Shown here: positions 25,648-34,262 of the stretch, piece by piece
Layout of the letters: each line of letters opens with the position of its first letter
Position numbering within the stretch: position 1 is the first letter of the stretch
Assembly: GCF_001039575.1 (NCBI RefSeq)
Contig: NZ_JIBT01000001.1
Location: 163,611 to 227,610, forward strand
From: Halomonas sp. PR-M31
Lineage (GTDB): Bacteria; Pseudomonadota; Gammaproteobacteria; Pseudomonadales; Halomonadaceae
DNA: 64,000 bases
Direction: 5' to 3'
The notes under the pieces: model-generated
Databases searched by the model: none
What the model was told of the DNA's origin: nothing
Seen by the model: only the letters and a program-made list of their open reading frames with translations
Position numbers and translations under genes: made by a program

Positions 25648-25675
25648 ATTATAGGCATTCAACCCTAGGTTGCAA
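25648..25675 (-). promoter_or_regulatory. Probable sigma-70 promoter of the imelysin cluster
   Basis: On the minus strand TTGCAA (25675-25670), a 16-base spacer and a perfect TATAAT (25653-25648) precede the long imelysin gene by about 57 bases. The -35 matches 4 of 6 positions. Confidence 0.5.
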
Positions 25676-25727
25676 TGCTTTTCCCCGGCAGTTGTTCTGA
25701 ATAGCGCCGCCATTGTAAAATACTAAT

Positions 25728-26348
25728 TTAGAAAGAATTTGTAGCGAATTGCTGCGACGCTGCTTGAGGATCCAACGCGGCACAGATCGCGGAGATGATC
25801 GCGACTCCTCGAGCCCCCGCCTTTTCTACGGCATCCACATGCTGGGCCTGCAGGCCGCCAATAGCCACGCTGGGTAACGGGCTTATCGCGGCCAATGCTG
25901 CCAGACCATCAAACCCCAGCGGCGATTCATGATCGCTCTTGGTAGCAGTAGCGAATACCGGTCCCAAGCCTACATAGTCGAGTAGCGACGTATCCGCCTT
26001 TGCCAGCTGTTCTGCAGTATTGATGGATAGCCCCAAAATGGCATCCGAACCCAGCGCCTTGCGGGCTGCGGCGGCGTTGCCGTCGGTCTGGCCGATATGC
26101 AGGCCATCCGCATCGGCGGCCAGGGCCACTTCCAGCCGGTCATTGATGATCAGTGGCACGCCGCTGCCGACGAGTGCCTTTTTCAGCGCCTTGGCCTGCT
26201 CGATCAGTTCCGCGTCCGAGGCGTGTTTATCTCGTAGCTGAACCATGGTCACCCCGCCGCGCACGGCCGCCATCACGGTCTCGACAAGGCCACGTTCGGC
26301 GCACATTTTGGGGTCAGTGATCAAATACAGGGATAAATCAAAGGTCAT
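25728..26348 (-). CDS. thiE: Thiamine-phosphate synthase
   Basis: A 206-residue ThiE joining hydroxymethylpyrimidine diphosphate and thiazole phosphate into thiamine phosphate. Family motifs: YLITDPKMCAERG at the start, VQLRDKHASDAEL, DGLHIGQTD and VGLGPVFATATKSDH. I place the start at ATG 26348, preceded by GGAG inside the end of thiM; the two genes overlap by 11 bases. An ATG at 26390 would add 14 atypical residues. The operon is controlled by the TPP riboswitch upstream of thiM. Confidence 0.92.
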   Translation of the reverse strand: MTFDLSLYLITDPKMCAERGLVETVMAAVRGGVTMVQLRDKHASDAELIEQAKALKKALVGSGVPLIINDRLEVALAADADGLHIGQTDGNAAAARKALGSDAILGLSINTAEQLAKADTSLLDYVGLGPVFATATKSDHESPLGFDGLAALAAISPLPSVAIGGLQAQHVDAVEKAGARGVAIISAICAALDPQAASQQFATNSF

Positions 26349-27138
26349 CGTCCATCTCCAGGCGCAGGCGGTTATTGAGCTGTGCGTCATTCAGGTTGTA
26401 TAAGGCGTCGATAAAGGCCACGGCGAAGCTACCGGGGCCGTTTGCGCTTTCGCCAGCGATCTCACCGGCGACGCCATAGCAGGCCATCGCCGCCAGGGTG
26501 GCGTCGAAAACATCCTCGGCTCCGGCGATAAAGGCGGCGACCACGCCGGTTTGGGCGCACCCCAGCACGGTAATACGCGGCATCAGCGCATGGCCGTTGG
26601 CGACTCGGGCCTTTCGCTTACCGTCGGTGACGAAGTCCACCGGGCCGCTGACCGCCACTACGCCGCCGCTGCGTGTGGCAAGCTCGATGGCTGCCTGTTC
26701 CGCCGCTTCCACCGGATCGGCGCTGTCCACGCCACGACCACCCATGCGTTCGGAGGCAAGAGCAATGATTTCTGATGCGTTTCCGCGAATCACGCTGGGA
26801 TTCAATGCGACGAGTTCGGCACCGATCCGGCGACGAAACGCTGTGGCACCTACCGCCACCGGATCGAAGACCCAAGGCGTGCCAGTTTGATTGGCAGCGC
26901 GGGCAGCAAGCTGCATGGATTCGACCCATTCTGCGGACAGTGTGCCGATGTTCAGGCTCAATGCATCCGCAAGGGCGGCGAACTCCTCGACTTCTTCTTT
27001 GGCATGCACCATGGCAGGGGATGCGCCGATGGCCAACAGCACATTTGCCATGACGTTCATGGCAACATGGTTGGTGATGTTCTGCACCAGCGGTGCATTC
27101 TGGCGCATACGCGCAAGATGGGACGGGCAATCGAACAT
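26338..27138 (-). CDS. thiM: Hydroxyethylthiazole kinase
   Basis: A 266-residue ThiM of the ribokinase-like fold, which phosphorylates hydroxyethylthiazole for thiamine salvage. Seen are APLVQNITNHVAMNVMANVL near the N-terminus, PWVFDPVAVGA, RGNASEI and the anion-hole/catalytic segment near residue 192, which reads VLGCAQTGVVAAF; the family Cys is kept. First gene after the TPP riboswitch. No thiD or thiamine uptake gene is in the window. Confidence 0.93.
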   Translation of the reverse strand: MFDCPSHLARMRQNAPLVQNITNHVAMNVMANVLLAIGASPAMVHAKEEVEEFAALADALSLNIGTLSAEWVESMQLAARAANQTGTPWVFDPVAVGATAFRRRIGAELVALNPSVIRGNASEIIALASERMGGRGVDSADPVEAAEQAAIELATRSGGVVAVSGPVDFVTDGKRKARVANGHALMPRITVLGCAQTGVVAAFIAGAEDVFDATLAAMACYGVAGEIAGESANGPGSFAVAFIDALYNLNDAQLNNRLRLEMDDDL

Positions 27139-27177
27139 ATGGCTGCCTCCGGGCGGAGACAGGTCGGGACATTTCCG

Positions 27178-27268
27178 CGACTTCCTCCGCCAGTATTAAC
27201 TGGTTCAGGTTCCGAGGGTGCTTCTCAGCCGGCTTTCGGTTAGTGCATGAAGCCAGCGCCCCTGTCGT
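27178..27268 (-). ncRNA. TPP (thi-box) riboswitch
   Basis: On the minus strand, upstream of thiM, the conserved thi-box parts appear in order: AGGGGCGCTGG, then GCTGAGAAGCACCCTCGG, then GAACCTGAACCAGTTAATAC, then TGGCGGAGGAAGTC. The ends can pair (CGAC with GTCG) to form P1. The riboswitch binds thiamine diphosphate and lowers expression. The mechanism (hiding the thiM ribosome-binding site or terminating) cannot be decided; no terminator with a U-run is seen between it and the thiM ATG at 27138, so translational control is more likely. Confidence 0.93.
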
Positions 27269-27517
27269 GGCGTTACCTAAGCATGTCGTCGCGAAGCTGT
27301 CAAAGCAGGATCGAAGGCGAAATCGTTTGCCTCAGATACTGCCGGATGCTAACAAATGCTTAATGTTTTCTTGCTAATTATATTGCGTCATCAATCATGT
27401 CCTGCATGATTGGCACTTGTCTTCCAGTCGTCATAGGCTGTTAGGAAGGCCGTCATATATTCATGACGGCAGTGTTCACGCGCCCAGGCAAGGGCGTCAA
27501 TGCGGAGGAAATCGCAG
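27269..27517. other. Gene-free stretch between the riboswitch and poxB
   Basis: This AT-richer stretch must hold the divergent promoters of thiME and poxB. The only clear structure is the inverted repeat at 27449-27470. No open reading frame worth naming was seen. Confidence 0.5.
27449..27470. repeat. Perfect inverted repeat upstream of poxB
   Basis: GCCGTCAT (27449-27456) and ATGACGGC (27463-27470) form an 8-bp inverted repeat with a 6-base spacer, about 48 bases before the poxB start. There is no T-run, so an operator is more likely than a terminator. Confidence 0.5.
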
Positions 27518-29232
27518 ATGAGTCACAGTAACGTGGCCGAAATCATCGTGGAAACCCTGGCTCAGGCCGGTGCAAAGCGCTGCTACGGCGTGGTCGGCGA
27601 TACCATCAATCAGTTTACCGATGCCATTCGACGCAGCGATCTTGAGTGGGTGCATGTGCGCCACGAAGAGGTGGGCGGGTTTGCCGCCGGCGCCGAGGCC
27701 TACATGACCCGGGAGCTTGCCTTGTGTGCCGGCACCTGTGGCCCGGGCAGCCTGCACTTCGTCAATGGGCTGTTCGATGCCCACCGAAATGGCTCGCCGG
27801 TGGTGTTCATTGCTTCTCAGATACCCACTAGCGAAAGCGGCGTCGCCTTCCCTCAGGACGTCGATCCCGTTCCCATCTACGAGCAGTACAGCGTGTTCTG
27901 CGAGACCATCATCAATCCCGATCAGGCACGGCGCATGACGGCGCTGGCCGCCCAGGCGGCCCTGGCCAAGAACGGCGTGGCGGTGCTGGTAGTGCCTGGG
28001 GATCTGTTTACCCAGACCCCAAGCCAGGATCTGCCGTTTCGCGCCCACCGGGTCAACCCGGTCATCTATCCCAACGAGCTGGAGCTAGCACCGGTGGTGG
28101 AACAGCTCAACAAGGGCGGCAAGATTTCCATCTTTGCCGGCTCCGGCTGTGAGGGGGCGCGAGAGGAGGTCATGGCCTTGGCGGCCAGGCTCAAGGCGCC
28201 CATTGCCTGGACCTCTCGAGCCAAGGATTTCATCGAACCGGACAATCCCTTTGAAGTTGGCATGACCGGGGTGTTTGGTCTAGCCGGCGGATTCCATGCG
28301 GTAGGGGAGTGCGACACGCTTATTCTGTTGGGCTGTAACTTCGCCTGGGGACAGTTCTATCCAGAAAAAGCGACCATCATTCAGGTGGACATCGATCCGC
28401 AGCAGCTGGGCAAGCGCCATCCGGTGGACATTGGCCTGATGGGCAGTGTGCGCGGCACCTGCGCAGTGCTGACGCCGATGCTCAAGGAGCAAACCAGTAC
28501 CAAGTGGTTGGATAGCTGCCGCAAGCAATACCACAAAGCCCTGGAGAGCACGGCCCACGAGTCCAAGGATGATAATCTGATTCATCCCCAGGAGCTGACT
28601 CTGGCCCTCGATAAGCTGGCGCCGGATAACGCCTTCTTCACTGCAGACGGCGGCAGCCCCATGGTGTGGATGCTGCGTCACATTCGTACCCGCGGCCAGC
28701 GTCGTACCCATGCGAGTCTCGTGCACGGCACCATGGCCAACGCCTACCCCCAGGCAATCGGCATTCAGAAGGCCTTTCCCGATCGCCGGTGATTGCCATG
28801 TGCGGCGATGGCGGTATGACCATGCTGATGGGGGATCTGCTGACTCTCAGACAGGAGAAGCTTCCGCTCAAGCTCGTCGTTTTCAATAATAGCACCCTGG
28901 GCTTTGTCGAGATCGAACAGAAAGTGGAAGGGTTACTGGACAGCTACACCAAGCTCGAAAATCCGCATTTCGACAAGCTGGCTGAAGCATTGGGCTTCTG
29001 GGGGCGGCGCGTAGAGCAGGATCACGAGCTCGAGGGCGCCATCGCCGAATGGCTGGCTCAGGACGGTCCGGCGCTGCTTGATGTGAAGGTCAACCCCATG
29101 GAGCTTGTCATGCCGCCGAAGGTCGAGGCCGGCCAGGTTGCCTCCACGGCCATGTACTCCACCAAGGCGGTATTGGATGGGCGTATGGAGGATGTGGTCG
29201 ACCTGGTGAAAAGCAACTTCCTGAAACGGTAA
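27518..29232 (+). pseudogene. poxB: Pyruvate oxidase PoxB-type TPP enzyme, broken by a one-base deletion
   Basis: The first frame (from ATG 27518, GGAGGAA at 27504-27510) runs to GIQKAFPDRR and stops at 28792. The second begins PVIAMCGDGGMTM in another frame and ends at 29232. One added base near 28784-28789 (CGCCGG to CGCCCGG) restores D-R-P-V-I and a 571-residue protein, the length of E. coli PoxB. Motifs: catalytic-type HEEVGGFAAGAEA, GDTINQFTDAI and the TPP motif GDGG...NNSTLGF. PoxB oxidises pyruvate to acetate and CO2 with quinone as acceptor. The TPP-binding domain is in the second piece, so the enzyme would be dead as read. Confidence 0.9.
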
Positions 29233-29251
29233 ATCAAGGCAATATGTTCAA

Positions 29252-29273
29252 CCGGGCGCCGTCTGGCGCCCGG
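29252..29273 (+). terminator. GC-rich hairpin after poxB
   Basis: CCGGGCGCC (29252-29260) pairs perfectly with GGCGCCCGG (29265-29273) around a GTCT loop, 20 bases after the poxB stop. There is no T-run, so it may only help termination or protect the mRNA end. Confidence 0.5.
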
Positions 29274-29470
29274 GCATTGCTAATAGTAACGCGGTATGTT
29301 CATTTTTTACGACAAGTGTCAAAAATATACTATGATGGGCTGTTCGCTTGCCAGAATGTGGCGTCTGTACTGCACTAAGAGCCTGTTTGCGATCGTTGCG
29401 ATGTTCTCATTCGCCGGTTCACACTGTTCTTGATAGCCCAGACTTGATAACCCATAGAGAAGGAGCCCTC

Positions 29471-30937
29471 ATGACACTTAACTTGAAAGATTCAAGCTTG
29501 CTCAAGACCCAGGCCTATATTGACGGTCAGTGGGTCGATGGCGATGATGGCGAAACGTTTGACGTGATCAATCCCGCTACCGGTGAGGTGATCACCCAGG
29601 TGGCAAGCGTAGGGGCCAACGAAACCCGGCGCGCCATCGAGGCGGCCCAACGCGCCATGCCCGCCTGGCAGGCCAAGACCGCCAAGGAGCGGGCAGCGAT
29701 CATGCGGCGCTGGTTCGACCTGATGATGGAGAATCAGGACGACCTGGCGGTGATCATGACCAGCGAGCAGGGCAAGGTGCTGGCCGAATCCAAGGGTGAG
29801 GTGGCTTATGGCGCCTCTTTCATCGAATGGTTTGCCGAGGAAGCCAAGCGCATCTACGGCGACGTGATTCCTACTGTGGCCAATGATCGTCGCCTGATCA
29901 CCATTCGCCAGCCGGTAGGGGTCGTCGGGGCGATTTCACCCTGGAACTTCCCCAATGCCATGCTGGCGCGTAAGGCCGGGCCAGCCTTGGCAGTGGGCTG
30001 CACCTTCGTCATGAAACCCGCCAAGGAAACGCCGCTGTCGGCACTTGCCATGGTGGAACTGGCCGAGCGCGCCGGTGTGCCCAAGGGCGTGATCAACCTG
30101 GTGGCCGGCAAGAGTGCTAGTGCCATCGGCAACGAGCTGACCAGCAATCCGATCGTGCGCAAGGTCACCTTCACCGGCTCCACGGCCGTTGGCAAGCAGC
30201 TGCTCAAGCAGGCGGCGGATACCGTCAAGAAGGTCTCCATGGAGCTGGGCGGCAACGCTCCGGTCATCGTCTTCGACGACGCGGACCTGGACAAGGCCGT
30301 GGCCGGCGCCCTGGCGTCGAAGTACCGCAATGCGGGCCAGACCTGTATCTGTGCCAACCGCATTCTGGTGCAGGACAGCATCTACGACACCTTCGTTGAG
30401 AAGTTCACCGCCAAGGTCAACGAGTTCAAACTCGGCAACGGCCTGGAAGACGGCGTCACCATGGGCCCCCTGGTGAACGAGGACGCTGTGAAGGGCGTGC
30501 AGGAACTGGTCGAGGATGCTCAAAACAAGGGTGCCAAGACCGTCACCGGCGGCAGTCCTGCGGATAACGGCGCCTGCTTCTATCAGCCCACGGTGCTTAC
30601 CAACGTCAACAAGGACATGCGTCTGTTCAAGGAAGAGATCTTCGGACCGGTCGCGCCCATCTTCCGTTTCAAGGACGAGGCCGAGGCCATTGCCATGGCC
30701 AACGACACCGAAGTCGGTTTGGCCTCCTACATCTACACTCGGGACATTGGCCGCGCCTGGCGCGTCTCAGAAGGGGTGGAATACGGCATGGTGGGGGTCA
30801 ACGAAGTCGGCATCACTAGCGAAGTGATCCCCTTTGGCGGCATCAAGGAGTCAGGTTTGGGCCGTGAAGGCTCCAAGTACGGCGTCGATGACTATCTGGA
30901 GATGAAGTATATCTGCATGGGTGGCATCGAAAGCTGA
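29471..30937 (+). CDS. gabD: Succinate/glutarate-semialdehyde dehydrogenase
   Basis: A 488-residue NAD(P)-dependent aldehyde dehydrogenase of the GabD/DavD type, oxidising succinate or glutarate semialdehyde. Motifs: SPWNFPNAMLARK near residue 157, base Glu in SMELGGNAPVIVFDD and the nucleophile Cys in NAGQTCICANRILV. AGAAGGAG before the ATG at 29471 supports the start over upstream ones. No transaminase partner (gabT/davT) is adjacent. With lhgO 3.3 kb away and hglS in the window, a lysine-to-glutarate role is as likely as GABA use. Confidence 0.9.
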   Translation: MTLNLKDSSLLKTQAYIDGQWVDGDDGETFDVINPATGEVITQVASVGANETRRAIEAAQRAMPAWQAKTAKERAAIMRRWFDLMMENQDDLAVIMTSEQGKVLAESKGEVAYGASFIEWFAEEAKRIYGDVIPTVANDRRLITIRQPVGVVGAISPWNFPNAMLARKAGPALAVGCTFVMKPAKETPLSALAMVELAERAGVPKGVINLVAGKSASAIGNELTSNPIVRKVTFTGSTAVGKQLLKQAADTVKKVSMELGGNAPVIVFDDADLDKAVAGALASKYRNAGQTCICANRILVQDSIYDTFVEKFTAKVNEFKLGNGLEDGVTMGPLVNEDAVKGVQELVEDAQNKGAKTVTGGSPADNGACFYQPTVLTNVNKDMRLFKEEIFGPVAPIFRFKDEAEAIAMANDTEVGLASYIYTRDIGRAWRVSEGVEYGMVGVNEVGITSEVIPFGGIKESGLGREGSKYGVDDYLEMKYICMGGIES

Positions 30938-30962
30938 GCCGATCATCGCTAGATGGCCAGGG

Positions 30963-30991
30963 AAAGCCGACGAGTGATCGTCGGCTTTCAT
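30963..30991 (+). terminator. Terminator after gabD
   Basis: AAAGCCGACGA (30963-30973) and TCGTCGGCTTT (30978-30988) form a perfect 11-bp stem with a GTGA loop. The following bases are T-rich (TTTCATCGTTT). It separates gabD from the hydrolase gene. Confidence 0.75.
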
Positions 30992-31070
30992 CGTTTAGTG
31001 GCTCTTTGTATGGCAAAGAGCGCACATTCCCTCTTTACTGAAGTCGTCCGTAACCCTGACAGGAGATTTT

Positions 31071-32024
31071 ATGAGTACGTCACCCAGCCCTTCACTTAGC
31101 CCCAAGCTGCAACCCTGGTTGGATCAAGTCAACGTGTTGATCGAGCAGCAGCGTCAGGCCGGGGCATCCTTTTCCCCGATCAGTGCCCGGGAGGCCCTGG
31201 CCTACGTGACCATGACCCTGGTCACCCAGCGACCTGAACTTCCCTGGGTTGGCGATGTGATGATCGATGCCGGCGGGTACCCGGTGCTGGTTCGTATTTA
31301 CGATCCGGCGCCAGAGACACCCAAGCCGGTGTGCGTCTATCTACACGGCGGCGGTCATGTTGCCGGTGGGGTGACGGTCTATGATTCGATCTGTCGCAAG
31401 CTGGCCAAGGCCAGCGGTCATCTGGTGGTGTCAGTGGAGTACCGCCTGGCGCCAGAGTGCCCGTATCCGCTAGCCGTCGACGATACTCTAGCGGTTCTCA
31501 AGCATCTATGGCCGGCGCTCGAAGCCAAGCAGCGCAACGTCATCAAATCGCTGACGGTGGCGGGGGATTCCGCAGGAGGCGCTTTAGCGGCGACGGTCAG
31601 CGCCCGGTTGCAGGATGACGACAGCATTCCACTGCATCGACAGATCCTTATCTATCCAAGTCTTGATTACACCTTGTCGTATCCCTCCGTGCAGGAGCTG
31701 GGGCAAGGCTATTTTCTGGAAGAAGAGCGTATTCGCTGGTATTTCGATAGCTATTTTCGCGAGGGTGGGGATCGTCGCAACGCCTCGGCGCTGTTCATGC
31801 CCATGACGAAGACCTTGCCGGATACGTTGGTCATTACCGCCGGTTTCTGCCCGTTGCGGGATGAGGGGTTGGCCTATGTAAAACGGCTTGAAGAAGCCGG
31901 CGTGATGTATCGGCATCATCATTTTCCAGACATGCTGCACGCCTTTCTCAATATGGAGGATTTGGTGCGCGAAGAGTGCGACGAGGCGTATCAGGTGATG
32001 GGTGAGTTCCTGAACGCTGAATGA
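31071..32024 (+). CDS. Alpha/beta hydrolase of the hormone-sensitive-lipase family
   Basis: A 317-residue esterase/lipase of family IV. HGGGHVAGG near residue 91 forms the oxyanion hole, GDSAGGALAA near 164 holds the nucleophile Ser, and the Asp and His are near the end (RDEGLAYVK and HAFLNM). It should hydrolyse short or medium acyl esters; no signal peptide is seen. AGGAG before the ATG supports the start. Its TGA is directly followed by the stop codon of the convergent GGDEF-EAL gene. Confidence 0.88.
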   Translation: MSTSPSPSLSPKLQPWLDQVNVLIEQQRQAGASFSPISAREALAYVTMTLVTQRPELPWVGDVMIDAGGYPVLVRIYDPAPETPKPVCVYLHGGGHVAGGVTVYDSICRKLAKASGHLVVSVEYRLAPECPYPLAVDDTLAVLKHLWPALEAKQRNVIKSLTVAGDSAGGALAATVSARLQDDDSIPLHRQILIYPSLDYTLSYPSVQELGQGYFLEEERIRWYFDSYFREGGDRRNASALFMPMTKTLPDTLVITAGFCPLRDEGLAYVKRLEEAGVMYRHHHFPDMLHAFLNMEDLVREECDEAYQVMGEFLNAE

Positions 32025-34088
32025 TCAATCGCTGAGTACCAATTCGCGCTGTGTAAGAAAACCAACAACCTCGTTCTGAGCCAGCGGTTTGCTGAAGAAA
32101 TAACCTTGCATCGTATGACAGCCAAGCTTGCGTAAAATAGCTACTTGCCGGGCGGTTTCCATGCCCTCGACGACACAGCCGATCCCCAGGTTGCGGCATA
32201 GATCGACGATGGTACGAATGATGTCCCTGCTGGTGTCCCGGGTCTCGATATCCGTCACGAAACTACGATCGATCTTGATCGTATCCAGTGGCAGACGGTG
32301 CACGTAGCTGAGGCTGGAATAACCGGTACCGAAATCATCGAGGGATATTTTCGCACCGAGAGCCCTGAGCCTGCTGATCGATTCATGGGCCTGATCGAAA
32401 TCCCCCATGAGCGCGGACTCGGTCACCTCGAATCCAATACGAGTCGGCTCGACGCCGCTTTCCTCGATGACCCTGATGATTCCGGATATTGCATTCGGCG
32501 AGATAATGTCGCGTACCGATAGATTGAAAGAAATATAAATATCCTGGGGCCAGGTTGCGGCTGCTGCCAGGGCCTTGCGAAGTAGCGCCTGGGTGAGGGT
32601 ATTGATCAGCTCGGTACGCTCCGCAATTGCGATGAAGACGTCCGGTGGTATGGCACCAAGTTCAGCATGGTGCCAGCGGGCGAGGGCTTCGAAGCCTACG
32701 GGTCTTTGACGCTGAATGTCGAATAGTGGCTGAAAATTCAACGACAGCTCTTTATCCAGATCCGCGCAGCGCAGCGCCTGTTCGATAAGGCTACGGGTAC
32801 GAATTTCGGTTTCGTGGGATTTCGAGAACACGGTGGGCTTGCCGCGCTGCGACCCTTTAGCATAGTTGAGCGCATAGTCAGCTCGTTCATAAAGTACTTC
32901 TGGGGTCGTACCGGCTTCCGGGTACAAGGCGAATCCTGCCGAGCCCGAGACATTTGCCTGAATGCCCGGCATGGAAAAGGGCACCTGTAGTGCCGCGCAT
33001 ACGCGTTCACCAAACGCCATGACCTCGGCCGTGCCGCTAGTATCAGTGAGCAGCACGCCGAACTCATCACCGCCTAGTCTAGCCATCACGATCGTTTCAC
33101 TGGACAGTGCTTTCAGGCGCTTGCCGGCATCCTTAAGGACGCGGTCACCGATTGCATGACCGTAAATATCGTTGATCGCCTTGAACCCATCCAGATCGAT
33201 GACGCCTACCACGAATGCCCTCTTTTCATGTCGCGCGCATCCTAGAAGCCTATCAAGCTGGTGAAAAAAGTAGCGTCTGTTAGGGAGGCCTGTGACATTG
33301 TCTACATTGGCGAGTCGATAGTTTTCATCACTTAGTCGTGCGGTTTCGCTCTGACTATTGATCATTTTTTCGAAATCCGTCGATACGACGAATACGATAT
33401 AGACCATCGCGCCACTCACCAACAGTAAATTGACTCCTACCGCTGAGAAGACTGAATCTTGGGTAAAGATTAAAAATATTGAATAGGGAACGGCAATTGT
33501 AACCATCATTGTCAGAGCCGCAGCCCTTAGATGCATAAGGCAAAATATCACGCTGATTGTGGTAATCGTGACGAACAGCACCGCCAAGCTCTTGGTGTAA
33601 GCGTCTCCATAACTGTAAAGGGCAAAGGTCCAGACAAGATAGATGATACCAATGATGTCGCCGGCGACCACAACACCGTAAAGTCGCCAGATCGCTTCCT
33701 TGTCACTCATTAGACGACCGCTGGATCTGAGCCAGACCACTACGCGTAGTACGCATATTCCGGTTAGAAAGATAGGGAATATCACCGTCAACATTAGCGG
33801 CGCCATTCCATGGAAGTTCCAGGCAAGCGTCAGCGCATTGATGCTAAGAATGAAATACAAAAGCGGCACCTGCTTCGAGAATGCCTTCATTTGGGCATGC
33901 AGGAGCGCCGAATTCTTGGTGTTTACCTTGAACGGCACGATTAGCGCTTTTGCTTTGCCGGCAATACTTCCTGGTGTGCGTCCTTTGCTTGAGGCATTGG
34001 GCCGCACCGACTCGCTATCGCCAAGCGCTCGGGCTTCGCCTGCTCGCTCATCGCCTTCATCAGGCAGAGGCTTGGTCAAATGACACAT
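32025..34088 (-). CDS. Membrane GGDEF-EAL protein (c-di-GMP synthesis/breakdown)
   Basis: A 687-residue protein. Residues about 75-240 hold five or six membrane segments (no periplasmic sensor domain of size). Residues about 262-425 are a GGDEF domain with intact GGDEF at 339-343 and no RxxD inhibitory site before it. Residues about 433-685 are an EAL domain with EAL at 467-469, E554, DDFGTGYS at 584-591 and K605, so the phosphodiesterase site looks complete. Both activities are possible. GGAG before the ATG at 34088 supports the start. It lies near the pga genes, and c-di-GMP is the known activator of PgaC-PgaD. Confidence 0.93.
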   Translation of the reverse strand: MCHLTKPLPDEGDERAGEARALGDSESVRPNASSKGRTPGSIAGKAKALIVPFKVNTKNSALLHAQMKAFSKQVPLLYFILSINALTLAWNFHGMAPLMLTVIFPIFLTGICVLRVVVWLRSSGRLMSDKEAIWRLYGVVVAGDIIGIIYLVWTFALYSYGDAYTKSLAVLFVTITTISVIFCLMHLRAAALTMMVTIAVPYSIFLIFTQDSVFSAVGVNLLLVSGAMVYIVFVVSTDFEKMINSQSETARLSDENYRLANVDNVTGLPNRRYFFHQLDRLLGCARHEKRAFVVGVIDLDGFKAINDIYGHAIGDRVLKDAGKRLKALSSETIVMARLGGDEFGVLLTDTSGTAEVMAFGERVCAALQVPFSMPGIQANVSGSAGFALYPEAGTTPEVLYERADYALNYAKGSQRGKPTVFSKSHETEIRTRSLIEQALRCADLDKELSLNFQPLFDIQRQRPVGFEALARWHHAELGAIPPDVFIAIAERTELINTLTQALLRKALAAAATWPQDIYISFNLSVRDIISPNAISGIIRVIEESGVEPTRIGFEVTESALMGDFDQAHESISRLRALGAKISLDDFGTGYSSLSYVHRLPLDTIKIDRSFVTDIETRDTSRDIIRTIVDLCRNLGIGCVVEGMETARQVAILRKLGCHTMQGYFFSKPLAQNEVVGFLTQRELVLSD

Positions 34089-34262
34089 ATCTCGCTCCGA
34101 TACCGCTTATAAAAAGAGGGTTACTAAATAGGCATATCGGCCAGCATTATTCCTGGCTTTAATCCTTCTTGGCTTTGATTCAATACGCTGCTGTGCCGGT
34201 TATAATCGACGCAGAGGCCACGCAGATTGGGGCCTGGATCTTTGCAGACATGAGGATTTGCG

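Noticed and set aside
28780..28795. Two separate genes instead of a broken poxB
   Set aside because: The two pieces meet inside a conserved domain, and the second has no start codon with a site at the junction.
32022..32027. Palindrome TGATCA forming both stop codons of convergent genes
   Set aside because: True in the sequence, but a chance consequence of adjacent stops; no function is suggested.
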